From: Novosphingobium ginsenosidimutans | Lineage (GTDB): Bacteria; Pseudomonadota; Alphaproteobacteria; Sphingomonadales; Sphingomonadaceae | Assembly: GCF_007954425.1 (NCBI RefSeq) | Contig: NZ_CP042345.1 | Coordinates: 1,054,001-1,118,000 of the forward strand | DNA length: 64,000 nucleotides | Reading direction: 5' to 3' | Shown here: in pieces, positions 9,359 to 17,111 of the stretch | How positions within the stretch are numbered: the first letter of the stretch is position 1 | Layout of the letters: each line of letters starts with the position of its first letter | Notes under the pieces: generated by a model | The model's input: the letters and a program-made list of their open reading frames with translations, nothing else | Databases searched by the model: none | What the model was told of the DNA's origin: nothing | Position numbers and translations under genes: made by a program

Positions 9359-10123
9359 ATGAGACTGACTGCATCGAAAGCGCTCTTTGCGACTCTCGGC
9401 TGTGTCCTGCTCGGTGGATGTTCGATCTTCGCCCCCAAGCACATGGCACAGTCAGTGCACGTGATCGATCAAGAGCAGCTCGCCAAAGCGAGCCAAGCCC
9501 GGGCCAAAATGTCCGAGGTTACAGATGCGGGGCGGGCGCTGCTGGACGCTGGGCAGCCCGGCTATGCGATCGACACATTCCGCAAGGCTCTGGCGAAAGG
9601 TGAAGCGCCTGGTCCGGCCCTGAATGGACTGGGTGTAGCCTATGCCCGCATCGGCCGGCAGGATCTGGCAGTATGGTACTTCAAGCAGGCGATGGTATTT
9701 GACCCGGGTGAGACCCGCTACGCTATGAACCTTGAGCGGGTTTCGGCCCCCACCAGTTTTGCAACCGCCCTGGCGGCGCAGGCGGAAGCGGCACCAATTG
9801 CTGGCGGCCCAGTGGGCCGGCCCGCTACTTCTCGCCCGGTGTACGTGGTGACACGCTCGCCTCGCGCCGAGATCAAGATCGTTACGGCGCCTGCACAATC
9901 AAATGTGTCAGCCAGGCCGACACGCATGGCCGTTGGGCAGTCGCTCGCCCGCATCGAGTTCGCGGACCACACCAACACCGAGCGCAAATCCCGAGTGGTA
10001 GAGGTAACGCCAACAAGGTCCCGGATCACGCAAGTCGGTAGTCCACCGGCGCGGAAGCCAGCTCCGACCGTTCGCATGGCATCCGCAAATCCGCAGCCAC
10101 TTAAGGTGGGCCGGACGAAGTAG
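9359..10123 (+). CDS. tadD: TadD-like TPR lipoprotein
   Basis: An exported TPR protein, last gene of the pilus operon. The ATG at 9359 is preferred over the one at 9347: it has GGAGGA at the right distance, and it gives a clean lipoprotein signal (LGCVLLGGC). Residues about 55-120 form two TPR-like helical pairs (GQPGYAIDTFRKALAKGEAPGPALNGLGVAYARIG in pieces; AVWYFKQAMVFDPGE). The C-terminal 120 residues are low-complexity, Arg/Pro/Thr-rich and have no recognised domain. TadD proteins are outer-membrane lipoproteins thought to help assembly or stability of the secretin. Confidence 0.85.
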   Translation: MRLTASKALFATLGCVLLGGCSIFAPKHMAQSVHVIDQEQLAKASQARAKMSEVTDAGRALLDAGQPGYAIDTFRKALAKGEAPGPALNGLGVAYARIGRQDLAVWYFKQAMVFDPGETRYAMNLERVSAPTSFATALAAQAEAAPIAGGPVGRPATSRPVYVVTRSPRAEIKIVTAPAQSNVSARPTRMAVGQSLARIEFADHTNTERKSRVVEVTPTRSRITQVGSPPARKPAPTVRMASANPQPLKVGRTK

Positions 10124-10251
10124 GCCAGGCCGCCGAAGTTGCATTCGGAGTCAAATCCTGGGTCCTCAAAGGCCCAGCCAAGCACCCCCATCGGACGGCC
10201 TGACGCACTGTTGGCTGCGGTTATGGATTGTGCTTGGTTTACGGGCTTAGC

Positions 10252-10830
10252 ATGATGAACGCAGAAGACGACTTCATCGATTACTACAAGATCCTGCAAG
10301 TCGATCCGGACTGTGATGATCGGGCGCTGGAGGCTGCCTATCGCAATCTCGCCAAAATGTTCCATCCCGATCACACCGATACCGCGGATGTCGAGAAATT
10401 CAGCGAAGTAGTCGAAGCTTACCGTGCAATCAGGGACCAGACAAAGCGCGAAGCGTACAATGTCATCTACTCAAGACACACCGGTTACGAATTCTCAGTT
10501 TCACAGAACGATGTTCCCTTCCATTCGTCTACCCTTTCCGATGCGGAAGCCCACGCTAGGATCCTAAATTTCCTGTATCGTAGTCGGCGGGAGAACGCCC
10601 AGGATGCCGGGGTTGGTCGGTATTTTGTCCAAGAGATGCTTGGTTGCTCAGATGAAAGTTTCGAGTTTCATCTTTGGTACCTGAAAGCCAAGGGGTACAT
10701 CGAAACGACCGAGCAAGGGACATTGGCCATTACCATAGACGGCGTGGATCACGTCATTACGACGGCCCGCACTGCGGCGCGGGACCCGCTGCGTATCACG
10801 CGTACCGATAGTGCGGATGGCGGGACGTAG
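10252..10830 (+). CDS. J-domain protein with winged-helix-like C-terminus
   Basis: The N-terminal 70 residues are a DnaJ domain: DYYKILQVDPDCDDRALEAAYR, the HPD motif in MFHPDHTDTADVEKF, and VVEAYRAIRDQTKREAYN. There is no Gly/Phe or zinc-finger region, so it is a class III co-chaperone that would recruit DnaK to a specific client. The C-terminal part (about 105-175) looks like a small helix-rich fold ending in a beta wing (LWYLKAKGYIETTEQGTLAITIDGVDHV). I chose the ATG at 10252; a TTG at 10228 is in frame. It is followed by an intrinsic terminator and is probably a single-gene unit. The client is unknown. Confidence 0.85.
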   Translation: MMNAEDDFIDYYKILQVDPDCDDRALEAAYRNLAKMFHPDHTDTADVEKFSEVVEAYRAIRDQTKREAYNVIYSRHTGYEFSVSQNDVPFHSSTLSDAEAHARILNFLYRSRRENAQDAGVGRYFVQEMLGCSDESFEFHLWYLKAKGYIETTEQGTLAITIDGVDHVITTARTAARDPLRITRTDSADGGT

Positions 10831-10897
10831 TGATGAGGCATCAGCCGTCGTCAGAGCTGACAGCGACGGTCTATACAGGAATCTGCTTAGGGCCTAG

Positions 10898-10920
10898 ACG
10901 ACGATAACCGTCGTGTTTTT
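10898..10920 (+). terminator. Intrinsic terminator after the J-domain gene
   Basis: A 6-bp perfect stem (ACGACG 10898-10903, CGTCGT 10909-10914) with an ATAAC loop is followed by GTTTTT. This is a classical Rho-independent terminator about 70 bases after the stop at 10830. Confidence 0.75.
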
Positions 10921-10999
10921 ACAAGACGCCCTGAATGGTCGACCCTTAAGCCTTTGCTGAGGGGTTGGAGGACGCTCTAACAGGCCGTGCTTATTCGAA

Positions 11000-11800
11000 A
11001 TGTCTTTCAGTCACGTCATCAAGCCAGAAGAGCTATCCGCGCTGGACTATCTGGCTAGCGACCATCCGCGCCCGATTGCTGTGCAATGGATCAATCGTGG
11101 CACTGACCGGCCACTGCGCAAGCAATCAATCGACTTGCTGTTACGGACCTTGTTCTCAGACGTCTTGTCCGAGAGTGTGGTCAAGCTCCACCGAACGTCT
11201 GGCCTGAGGGTCGAATTCCGCTCGGAAAACGAACGGCACAGGTTCGCACGCGATCTTGCGGCGGCCAAGTTGATCGAACAGCAGAACTGGACCGATCGCA
11301 TCACGATGATCTTCAGCGAGCAGACGCAGGCCAGCGCCGCTGCAGAGGCGCTCGTGGAAATTGGGATTTCCAAGACTGCGGTGTCGATCCTCTGGCGCGC
11401 AGGCCGTTTCATGGATGCCGACACACGCTGGATTGAAGGTCACAGCCTGTTGTCCGTCGCAGGCGCGACGGCAAGCGGCAGCATTGCGGGCCTGGCTTTA
11501 GGCGTGGCCCTGATTGCTGTGCCAGGCGTGGGACAAATCGCTGCGATCGGAGGCCTGGCTGCATCAGCGACTAGCGCAGCGCCAGCATTGGTCGGCATTT
11601 TTGGGGCGACCGCTGCGGCAATCCGCAAGATGCTCTCTGACCCTGATGTCGAGGATGTAGCGCGCAAACAGTTCATGGAACGCCAGAACTCCAGTCCTGT
11701 CTTTGTTACGGTAGACTTGTCGCTAGCCCAAGATGCTCATATGACCGCGACCAAGATCATGAAGCAGCACGGCGGACGAGCCGTCGGCAAACGCGTGTGA
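11000..11800 (+). CDS. YflT/GSP17M-like stress protein with glycine-zipper segment
   Basis: A 266-residue protein. Residues 1-85 are of unknown type. From about residue 95 the layout matches the general-stress-protein 17M/YflT pattern: a short beta strand and helix (ITMIFSEQTQASAAAEALVE), IGISKTAVSIL, a long Gly/Ala-rich hydrophobic hairpin (about 150-205), then a conserved end with PVFVTVDLSLAQDAHM and IMKQHGG. The hydrophobic part could insert in a membrane. Its function is not known. A frameshifted second copy of its C-terminal two thirds lies at 13110-13603, so this locus underwent duplication. The assignment rests on motif layout, not on a database match. Confidence 0.65.
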   Translation: MSFSHVIKPEELSALDYLASDHPRPIAVQWINRGTDRPLRKQSIDLLLRTLFSDVLSESVVKLHRTSGLRVEFRSENERHRFARDLAAAKLIEQQNWTDRITMIFSEQTQASAAAEALVEIGISKTAVSILWRAGRFMDADTRWIEGHSLLSVAGATASGSIAGLALGVALIAVPGVGQIAAIGGLAASATSAAPALVGIFGATAAAIRKMLSDPDVEDVARKQFMERQNSSPVFVTVDLSLAQDAHMTATKIMKQHGGRAVGKRV

Positions 11801-11937
11801 TCTGCCTTTATATGCCTTTGGCCTCACTCTAATCGGTCCAAACCTTTCTACTTTCGCTGACGTGTTTCGCTTGACTGCCTGAGATGGTCTAAACTTGGTC
11901 CTTGTCATTCCTCGTATGGCATGCACATTTTCTAAAT

Positions 11938-13080
11938 ATGGGGCGGAAAGAATTCTTCAGACTTCAATGGTTGGGACACGCAAGGGTCCGAGCCTATGCC
12001 ATAATTTTGGGGGTTTGCTCGCTTGCCAGCATGCCTTGGATGTTCGCCGATGCAATGAGGCCTGGTGGATCGGACTTCATAGCTTTCTGGTCAGCTTCGC
12101 GGATGGTGCTTGAAGGTCAAGCCGCCAAAATCTATAACCCTAATGCGCTTGGCGAAATCCAGCTTCGTGTCGCCTACGCGGACATAGTCCCATTCGTCCA
12201 TCCGCCCCAATTTCTGCTTGTGATCTGGCCGCTCGGTTTTCTTAACTATGCAGCCGCCTGGTTGTCGTGGACCGCTGCAACCTATGCTCTCTGGCTAATT
12301 ACAACCCGGCGGCTCTTTCCAACGCTCGGTTGGCCCATTGCTGCTTTCCCAGGAGCGTTGGTTGCACTTTGGCACGCACAGACAGGTTTTCTAACTAGTG
12401 CGATTCAAGCAGTTATCGCATGGCAGTTCCGTCGTGGCCCGTTCCGAGCCGGGTTGTGTGTAGGATTGCTAGTTATCAAACCGCATCTTGCAGTTCTTAT
12501 TCCTTTTGCTCTTCTAGCTTCGCGATCTTGGGCTGCTATCGGCGGAGCGGTGCTTTCGATAGCCGTAACTGCAATGGCTTCGTTGGTCCTGTTTGGAGAG
12601 TCGTCCTGGTTGACCTACCCTTCGTCTTGGGCGGTAAGTCAGTATCTGCTCGAAACCGGCAGCGACGCGTTTTTCCTGCGACAGGTAACAATCTACGCTA
12701 TGTTTCGAGCTTGGGGCTGGCCTGAGATTGCCGTAATTGCCCAGAGCTTCGTTACCCTGACCTCGATATTCGTAATTTGGAAGGTATGGGCCTGCGATGG
12801 GCCAACAGATGGCAAGGTCGCGTTGTTATTCGCGTTAACGCCATTGGCGACACCATACTTATTTAGTTACGATCTTCCGTTCCTAGTCATCCCCGTTGCC
12901 TGGCTGATACAGCAGTTCCAGCACCAATGGTCAAAGCCGATTCTGGTAGCCATGTATTTCGCGCCATTAGCCTGTCGGGCCATTGCGCTGCCCGTTGGAG
13001 TCAATCCTACGTCGTTGTTTTGTATCGGTATGGCCGTTTGCATATATAATGTTCTCAAAGAAAGCAGAACATCGGGATAA
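11938..13080 (+). CDS. GT87 family (DUF2029) membrane glycosyltransferase
   Basis: About 380 residues with nine or more predicted membrane helices. The early loop GSDFIAFWSASRMVLEGQAA carries the Asp-Phe pair characteristic of polyprenyl-phosphate-dependent GT-C enzymes of the DUF2029/GT87 family, which transfer mannose or a similar sugar at the outer face of the inner membrane. Other matching motifs are FVHPPQFLLVIWPLG, LLVIKPHLAVLIPFALL and TPYLFSYDLPFLVIP. A TTG at 11902 would extend it; neither start has a good Shine-Dalgarno. It is a paralogue of the gene at 15613. The substrate is unknown. The gene is visibly richer in A+T than the core genes. Confidence 0.8.
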   Translation: MGRKEFFRLQWLGHARVRAYAIILGVCSLASMPWMFADAMRPGGSDFIAFWSASRMVLEGQAAKIYNPNALGEIQLRVAYADIVPFVHPPQFLLVIWPLGFLNYAAAWLSWTAATYALWLITTRRLFPTLGWPIAAFPGALVALWHAQTGFLTSAIQAVIAWQFRRGPFRAGLCVGLLVIKPHLAVLIPFALLASRSWAAIGGAVLSIAVTAMASLVLFGESSWLTYPSSWAVSQYLLETGSDAFFLRQVTIYAMFRAWGWPEIAVIAQSFVTLTSIFVIWKVWACDGPTDGKVALLFALTPLATPYLFSYDLPFLVIPVAWLIQQFQHQWSKPILVAMYFAPLACRAIALPVGVNPTSLFCIGMAVCIYNVLKESRTSG

Positions 13081-13100
13081 ATTGACCGAGTAGTAGACTT

Positions 13101-13138
13101 GGCCTGCTCGCATTACGATCGCCTACTGCGAGCAGGCC
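13101..13138. repeat. 11-bp inverted repeat between the GT87 gene and the pseudogene
   Basis: GGCCTGCTCGC at 13101-13111 and GCGAGCAGGCC at 13128-13138 are perfect complements with 16 bases between. The right arm lies within sequence homologous to the functional stress gene, and the left arm sits at the point where homology begins. It may terminate the GT87 transcript or mark the breakpoint of the duplication. Confidence 0.6.
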
Positions 13139-13603
13139 CATGCCAACGCCGAAGCACAGGCTCTTGTGGCAAGTGGCATTTCCAGGGCTGCTGTGTCGAT
13201 CTTCTGGCGCGCGGGCCGTTTCATGGATGCCGTCACACGCAGTATCGAAGGTCACAGCCCGTTGTTTGTCGCCGTTGTCACGCAAGCCGCAGCACTGCGG
13301 CGTTGGCCTTGAGCGTGGCCCTGGTTGCAGCATCATGGCTGGGACAGATCGCCGCGATCGGAGCCTGGCCGCCTCAGCGGCCGGTTCAGAGCCAGCGTTA
13401 GTAGGCATTTTGGGGGCGACAGCTGTGGCAATCCGCAAGTAGCTCTCAGACCCTGATGTCGAGGATATGGCGCGCAAGCAGTTTATGGAACGCCAGAACG
13501 CCAGTCCTGTGTTTGTTACGGTTGACCTGTCCCTCGCCCAAGGCGCCGGCGCCGCGGCCAGCGCGATCACGAACCAAAACGGCGGACGGGCAGCATCCAA
13601 ATG
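13110..13603 (+). pseudogene. Decayed paralogue of the YflT-like stress gene at 11000
   Basis: The sequence from 13110 aligns base by base with about 11298-11800 of the intact gene (for example GCGCGCGGGCCGTTTCATGG against GCGCGCAGGCCGTTTCATGG) and ends at the equivalent TGA. It lacks the first third of the gene, has one-base deletions near 13285 and 13363 (GGAGCCTG where the intact copy has GGAGGCCTG), and a TAG at 13438-13440 where the intact copy reads ATG. It cannot make the full protein. The final third is well conserved, so the loss is fairly recent or the two copies have exchanged sequence. Confidence 0.85.
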
Positions 13604-13923
13604 AGCCTAACGTAAATAGCAAGTCGGTAGTAAATAACTTGGCTTCGGTACCTCGAACCGCTCTGCAATCGTTTTCAGCTATTGATTTGCCCGCAGTTGC
13701 ACTGCTCAGTCACCAAATTGCGTGATAAAGATCACGGCCTTCTTTCTCTTGCGTCGTTAATTAACAATTCAAGTCGGACCTTAAGGATCATAAACCTCGG
13801 GTATCCAAACCTGAACCCATCGGGGCGATGGTCTGATTGAGACAGCGCGACAAACAAGCCCATGTATTTCCGCCATGCTTTTGTGAGTGAGAAGAATATG
13901 AGCGCCAAGAGATCGATTCTGTA

Positions 13924-14373
13924 ATGCCCAAGAACAGCCGACTTGGCCTTCCCTTGCTTGGCGCCATCTCCTTCGTGGTTTTCGCGGTCGGACTTTTGGT
14001 CACAAATGGCCGCAATTTGCCCGGCTTGTTGGAGACCTTATCCGATCGAAGCACGTCCTGCATGCTTGTGACTGTCCATGATGGCAACACGATCCGGTGT
14101 GGATTTGAGCGGGTTCGTCTGGCGGGCATTAAAGCCCCAGAACTCCCAGGCTCTCCAGACTGCGCAGGATACCGAGCTTCAAGGTCCTGGTGCGACCCCG
14201 AATTGGCATATCGGTCAAAAGAGGCGCTCGAAGCATTTCTGGACTCTGGCAAAGTCGAAATTATTCGAAGCGGGGAAGACAGATCCGGCCAATCCTTAGC
14301 CATCGTCAAAGTCGATGGCGTAAACGCTGGGGAACACTTGATCGCGCGGAAGCTAGCCAAACCCTTGAAATAG
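13924..14373 (+). CDS. Membrane-anchored staphylococcal-nuclease homologue with altered active site
   Basis: A 149-residue protein with an N-terminal hydrophobic segment (about residues 8-27) and an SNase-like domain from about 45 onward: VTVHDGNTIRCGFERVRLAGIKAPELPG, then DRSGQSLAIVKVDGVNAGEHLIARKLA. Compared with the well-known SNase active site, metal-ligand Asp21 is Asn (DGNT for DGDT), Asp40 is Lys (GIKAPE for GIDAPE), and Arg87 is Gln (SGQSLA for YGRxLA), while Arg35 and Glu43 are kept. This suggests a non-catalytic, nucleic-acid-binding or decaying protein. It sits in the AT-richer accessory stretch. Confidence 0.8.
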   Translation: MPKNSRLGLPLLGAISFVVFAVGLLVTNGRNLPGLLETLSDRSTSCMLVTVHDGNTIRCGFERVRLAGIKAPELPGSPDCAGYRASRSWCDPELAYRSKEALEAFLDSGKVEIIRSGEDRSGQSLAIVKVDGVNAGEHLIARKLAKPLK

Positions 14374-14721
14374 CGAGGTGGTCTGTTTGTTAGGTGGCGG
14401 GTCGGTGGCAAAGATCCGGCGAACCGATGGATGTTTTACATGAGTACCCATATGGTCACACTATGCTATCCGTAGAAGTCTTGCCCATGCTTAGAAACAC
14501 AGAATACCTTTGGTTGTCTTGCGTGATCCATTACTCAATTGCGCCTTCGACGCCGACCAGAGTCGTGATACCATTAAGGACAGCTGGGCGTCTGCCGCTT
14601 ACGTAAGTGCGTATCCATGCGACGGGCTATTGAGTAATTTGGCTGTGCCTTGCAGTCAGCAACCTCACTGGCCGCTTGCTAACCATCTTAATCACTGCAT
14701 GCCCCTTGCAGCAGCAAGTGG
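14374..14721. other. Non-coding stretch
   Basis: Between the nuclease homologue and the convergent methyltransferase gene I see no reading frame with protein-like composition, no RNA gene and no clear terminator. Confidence 0.5.
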
Positions 14722-15315
14722 TTAGAAACCAGGTATCAGCTTGCGCGGAACTCGTTCCATCAATTCCCGATAAGCTGGGTCATTGCGGAGAAGGGCCTCT
14801 TCTTGCCTGATTCTGAGCACCTGGCAGGACCACGCAACTGCATATATCGCGGCGTTCATCATTGTGAACTCGGCTAAAAGGAAGCCAGCTTGGGTGATGA
14901 TATAGCCCAGGTACATCGGGTGCCTGACAAAACGGTAAGGCCCCCCCAGCTTAATGCCTCGATTAGCTGCCACTAAGCCAAAGGAGCGGTTAAGCGCTAG
15001 CTTGGCGGAGATGTTTACTACCAAACCAGCCAGCATCATCGCAGATGTCAGGATCGCAGGAGCGTAAGCGACCCCATCCGGTCTAACCAAGAGGGGGGCG
15101 CCAGTGCCTATGAATGCGATTGCTGTCGCATATGCGGAAGCCGGCATTTCACCAGGACGGCGGATGAGGATCAGAATAACCGCGAGTGTCTCGGAAATGG
15201 CCAGCAAAACAACATACGGCTGCACAGTGGCGATCTGCGCGAATGCCATAAAGAAGGGCGTTATCAGGAGGGCCAGGAAAAACCGCTCGCTATAGTCAAT
15301 GACTTTGGACATCAT
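14722..15315 (-). CDS. Integral-membrane methyltransferase of the ICMT/PEMT type
   Basis: About 197 residues with five or so membrane helices, starting at the paired ATG codons 15315/15312 (MMSKVIDYSERFFLALLI). The C-terminal part has GGPYRFVRHPMYLGYIIT and RIRQEEALLRNDPAYRELME, the SAM-binding signature of isoprenylcysteine carboxyl methyltransferase and phospholipid methyltransferase families. In bacteria such proteins methylate lipids or unknown hydrophobic substrates at the inner membrane. Its neighbours, two GT87 enzymes, make a lipid-linked or cell-surface substrate plausible but unproven. No strong ribosome-binding site is seen. Confidence 0.8.
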   Translation of the reverse strand: MMSKVIDYSERFFLALLITPFFMAFAQIATVQPYVVLLAISETLAVILILIRRPGEMPASAYATAIAFIGTGAPLLVRPDGVAYAPAILTSAMMLAGLVVNISAKLALNRSFGLVAANRGIKLGGPYRFVRHPMYLGYIITQAGFLLAEFTMMNAAIYAVAWSCQVLRIRQEEALLRNDPAYRELMERVPRKLIPGF

Positions 15316-15612
15316 GAAATATGAACTGATTTTCGCACTAACTGCAACTGCGTTAACTCTGATTGGGCATATTGGCGATCTTATGGTCAAGCCTTAGCTG
15401 ACCAGTTGGCCGGCCCGTTCCTGTGTCTTCAGCCAAAGGCCTCGTCTCGCAAAGCGCTAGCATTAACCTCAGCTACCAGTTCGGGAAATGAGCATGCATC
15501 ACGCAGGCGAGCTTCAGTAATGTCAAACGCGGGCATGCGCCGGATCTCCGCATCAACCTAGCGTAGTTCGCAATCGATCAGATATCTCAACCTCCGAAAC
15601 GTTAGGTGGCAA

Positions 15613-16857
15613 TTGGCGAGAATATTCCTTATTGCCTTTGGGTCAGAAAAATTTCAATCTTTCCCCATGCTTGGCTGGATTAGAGATTGTAATTGGCTCG
15701 ATTCTGCAAGAATCGAAGATTATTCACGGCCAATCGTGCTTCTATATATTCCGGGCTTGATTTTTTTTCTCTTGGTTTCACTGGACTTTCTGCCGATCCG
15801 AGCAGGGACGACGGGTACGGACTTCGTTAGTTTTTGGACTGCAGCGAAGCTGACCCTTGAGGGGAAAAGCCCATACGATCTCGAAACGTTTTACGCTGCG
15901 CAATCAGGTAGTATCTACTCTTTTCTCTATCCTCCCCCTTTCTTGGTTGTAGTTCTCCCATTCGGAGGCTTACCTTATACTATTTCACTACTTTTCTGGA
16001 TTGCCATTGGGGGCATAATTTTTACCTTGTTAGCGAAAAGAATTTCACCCTCGTCTGTATGGCCTATCCTCGCAATGCCGGCGCTGATAATTAACGCGGG
16101 TCATGGCCAAAACGGAGCATTGGTGGCCGCTCTATTTATTGGGGCGACCCTCACTATCGATACGAGGCCATTTTTTTCCGGGCTCCTTCTGGGATGCCTC
16201 ATCATCAAACCGCACTTCGGCCTGCTTTTCCCTGTCGCCTTTCTATGCGGAAGGCGGTGGTGGGTTATCATTGGAGGGATATCCGGTGCAGCGATCCTTG
16301 CCACAGCGTCAGTGTTGATTCTCGGCCCCCAAGCATGGATCGAATTCCTTTCGAAGGGCGGAGAGGCGATATCACAGCTGGAAGACAATGCTCTTTTGCT
16401 ACCGAAGCTTGTAAGTGCATTTGGTGCAATACGTGCGTCCGGAGGCCCGCTATGGTTGGCCTATTCCATCCAAGGAATTTGGGCAGCAGCCGCAGCTTGT
16501 TCCGTCGCATATGCATGGCTTAAGACTGATGCACAGTTTGCTATGGCTGTGCTGGCGACCGGCGCCGTCCTCGCTACGCCATTCGTTTATTCATACGATT
16601 TGATCGTCCTATTGATCCCACTAGCTTGGCTCGCCCAAGATGGAATGGGCAAAGGTTTTGTGTCTTGGGTCAAGCCAATAATGGTCATCGCGTTCTGGAT
16701 GCCTCTCTTTGACCGTTCGATTGCAGTCGCATTCAGTTTTAACCCCTCATTTCTAGCTAATTCAGCACTCCTCTACGCGCTATTTCGTCAGTATAGGCTA
16801 AAAGATGGGCGGAAGATATTGCATGATACATCTATCCACCGGCGAGTCTTATCGTGA
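15613..16857 (+). CDS. GT87 family (DUF2029) membrane glycosyltransferase, second copy
   Basis: A 414-residue, roughly ten-helix membrane protein similar in sequence to the gene at 11938. Shared signatures are GTDFVSFWTAAKLTLEGKSP (Asp-Phe pair), FLYPPPFLVVVLPFG, GCLIIKPHFGLLFPVAFL and TPFVYSYDLIVLLIPLAWL. The start is TTG at 15613 with AGGTGG close upstream; an ATG at 15667 is the alternative. The gene is clearly AT-richer than the tad or tol genes, with many TTT/TTA-type codons, which suggests acquisition by transfer. Probable role: polyprenol-phosphate-sugar-dependent glycosylation at the periplasmic face. The acceptor is unknown. Confidence 0.82.
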   Translation: MARIFLIAFGSEKFQSFPMLGWIRDCNWLDSARIEDYSRPIVLLYIPGLIFFLLVSLDFLPIRAGTTGTDFVSFWTAAKLTLEGKSPYDLETFYAAQSGSIYSFLYPPPFLVVVLPFGGLPYTISLLFWIAIGGIIFTLLAKRISPSSVWPILAMPALIINAGHGQNGALVAALFIGATLTIDTRPFFSGLLLGCLIIKPHFGLLFPVAFLCGRRWWVIIGGISGAAILATASVLILGPQAWIEFLSKGGEAISQLEDNALLLPKLVSAFGAIRASGGPLWLAYSIQGIWAAAAACSVAYAWLKTDAQFAMAVLATGAVLATPFVYSYDLIVLLIPLAWLAQDGMGKGFVSWVKPIMVIAFWMPLFDRSIAVAFSFNPSFLANSALLYALFRQYRLKDGRKILHDTSIHRRVLS

Positions 16858-17019
16858 AGACTTAAGCGGACTTGCCGGAGAGGCTGGGGGAGCTATCCGT
16901 CTAGGTGCGACGTACCCTTGGTTGGCGAAGCGCTGTCTTTCAGCACCCAGGCTCACCCCAACAATTCGCCCAGCTCCTTGCGCGGCAATTCGCCGCCCAC
17001 TCTGTCGTAACATATAGTG

Positions 17020-17053
17020 GGTCCGCCATTCCGATTGTTCGGAACGGCGGACC
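17020..17053. terminator. Long hairpin between convergent genes
   Basis: GGTCCGCC (17020-17027) and TTCCGA (17029-17034) pair with TCGGAA (17039-17044) and GGCGGACC (17046-17053), interrupted by one A/C mismatch, around a TTGT loop. It lies between the rightward GT87 gene and the leftward repeat-protein gene, so it may stop transcription in both directions. There is no T-run. Confidence 0.7.
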
Positions 17054-17111
17054 GGTTGAGTAACTGAGACGCGGGGGGGGGAGGGTCAGAACAGGCACCC
17101 AGTCTTGAGTA

